From assembly GCA_937934465.1 (NCBI GenBank), contig CALGZO010000213.1:1-14664 (forward strand): a stretch of 14,664 nt of DNA, given 5' to 3'. Numbering within the stretch: the first letter of the stretch is position 1; the number at the start of each line of letters is the position of its first letter. The notes below the pieces were generated by a model. It saw only the letters and a list, made by a program, of their open reading frames with translations, did not search any database and was not told the origin of the DNA. Shown here one piece after another: positions 14,561 through 14,664 of the stretch. The translations under genes were made by a program, and so were the position numbers. Source of the DNA: an uncultured Fimbriimonadales bacterium. GTDB lineage: Bacteria > Armatimonadota > Fimbriimonadia > Fimbriimonadales > GBS-DC.

Positions 14561-14586
14561 GCGCTCCAGCCGATGGAGGCGTATCT

Positions 14587-14664
14587 ATGCCGACGATTAA
14601 CCAATTAGTACGTAAGGGTCGCAAGCCGAAGATACGGAAGACGAAGTCGCCCGCGCTGCAGGCG
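14587..14664 (+). CDS. rpsL: 30S ribosomal protein S12 (N-terminal part, cut by window end)
   Basis: The first 26 codons read MPTINQLVRKGRKPKIRKTK and continue with SPALQA, the near-invariant start of ribosomal protein S12. S12 sits at the decoding centre of the small subunit and governs accuracy; the streptomycin-resistance positions lie beyond this window. ATG 14587 has GGAGG (14575-14579) 7 nt upstream. The frame is open at the last base. In most bacteria rpsL heads the str operon (rpsL-rpsG-fusA-tuf), and the strong promoter and leader upstream fit the first gene of that operon here. Confidence 0.95.
   Translation, partial: MPTINQLVRKGRKPKIRKTKSPALQA

Larger units (their letters stand above)
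14366..14574 (+). promoter_or_regulatory. Structured rpsL leader with attenuator, or a small RNA gene
   Basis: Between the promoter and the rpsL ribosome site lie five successive hairpins: GGTTCAT/ATGAACC (14400-14406/14415-14421), GCGTG/CACGC (14435-14439/14446-14450), GCGCCG/CGGCGC with loop AAAA (14471-14476/14481-14486, extendable to 9 bp with G-U pairs), GCGCCT/AGGCGC (14505-14510/14515-14520), and a terminator stem (14525-14554). CGCCTG at 14495-14500 could compete for the fourth stem. The layout of promoter, structured RNA, terminator, then gene fits transcription attenuation, or a free-standing RNA of about 195 nt with readthrough into rpsL. It does not match 6S, SRP or tmRNA features that I can recognise. 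Confidence 0.6.

Noticed and set aside
14442..14624. 60-codon minus-strand frame across the rpsL leader
   Set aside because: It runs through the terminator, the ribosome site and the rpsL start on the other strand, with no supporting signal.

Overview
This window comes from a moderately GC-rich bacterium. One ABC-gene stretch I counted is 63% GC. It has sigma-54-type regulation, chemotaxis and a dense set of intergenic palindromes. The gene mix and palindrome style remind me of thermophilic Armatimonadota/Fimbriimonadales-type genomes, but nothing here proves a phylum and I hold that only weakly.

Layout. (1) 1-294: an array of short perfect hairpins (two alternating repeat families plus two singletons) directly before an HPt-domain gene (295-624, +). 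(2) 621-4317 (-): a soluble GAF-GAF-PAS histidine kinase followed by an NtrC-like response regulator that lacks the usual C-terminal DNA-binding domain. The HPt gene meets the regulator tail-to-tail with overlapping stop codons. (3) 4377-4763 (+): a small DoxX-family membrane protein, divergent from the kinase and probably read from a (near-)leaderless transcript. (4) 4889-7003 (+): a large transmembrane chemoreceptor preceded by a near-perfect sigma-28 (FliA-type) promoter. (5) 7134-8315 (+): a thiolase, converging on a rhomboid protease at 8407-9114 (-). (6) 9199-14207 (+): a tight run of four genes: a LolD/MacB-type ABC ATPase without a permease, a low-GC PD-(D/E)xK-type putative restriction endonuclease, a SPPY-type DNA methyltransferase overlapping it by 11 nt, and an MFS transporter. 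(7) 14208-14586: an imperfect inverted-repeat element, then a strong sigma-70 promoter and a structured leader of about 200 nt ending in an intrinsic terminator. (8) 14587-end: the start of rpsL (ribosomal protein S12).

How the parts work together. The kinase and regulator form a signalling pair, with the HPt protein a possible extra phosphorelay partner. The endonuclease and methyltransferase form a restriction-modification pair whose base composition suggests recent acquisition. The rpsL leader looks like a site of transcription attenuation, or a small RNA gene.

The best candidates for something undescribed are the terminator-bearing, multi-hairpin rpsL leader with two overlapping mini-ORFs, the restriction-modification pair with a methyltransferase carrying an unexplained N-terminal domain, the hairpin array at the left edge, and the regulator without a DNA-binding domain.
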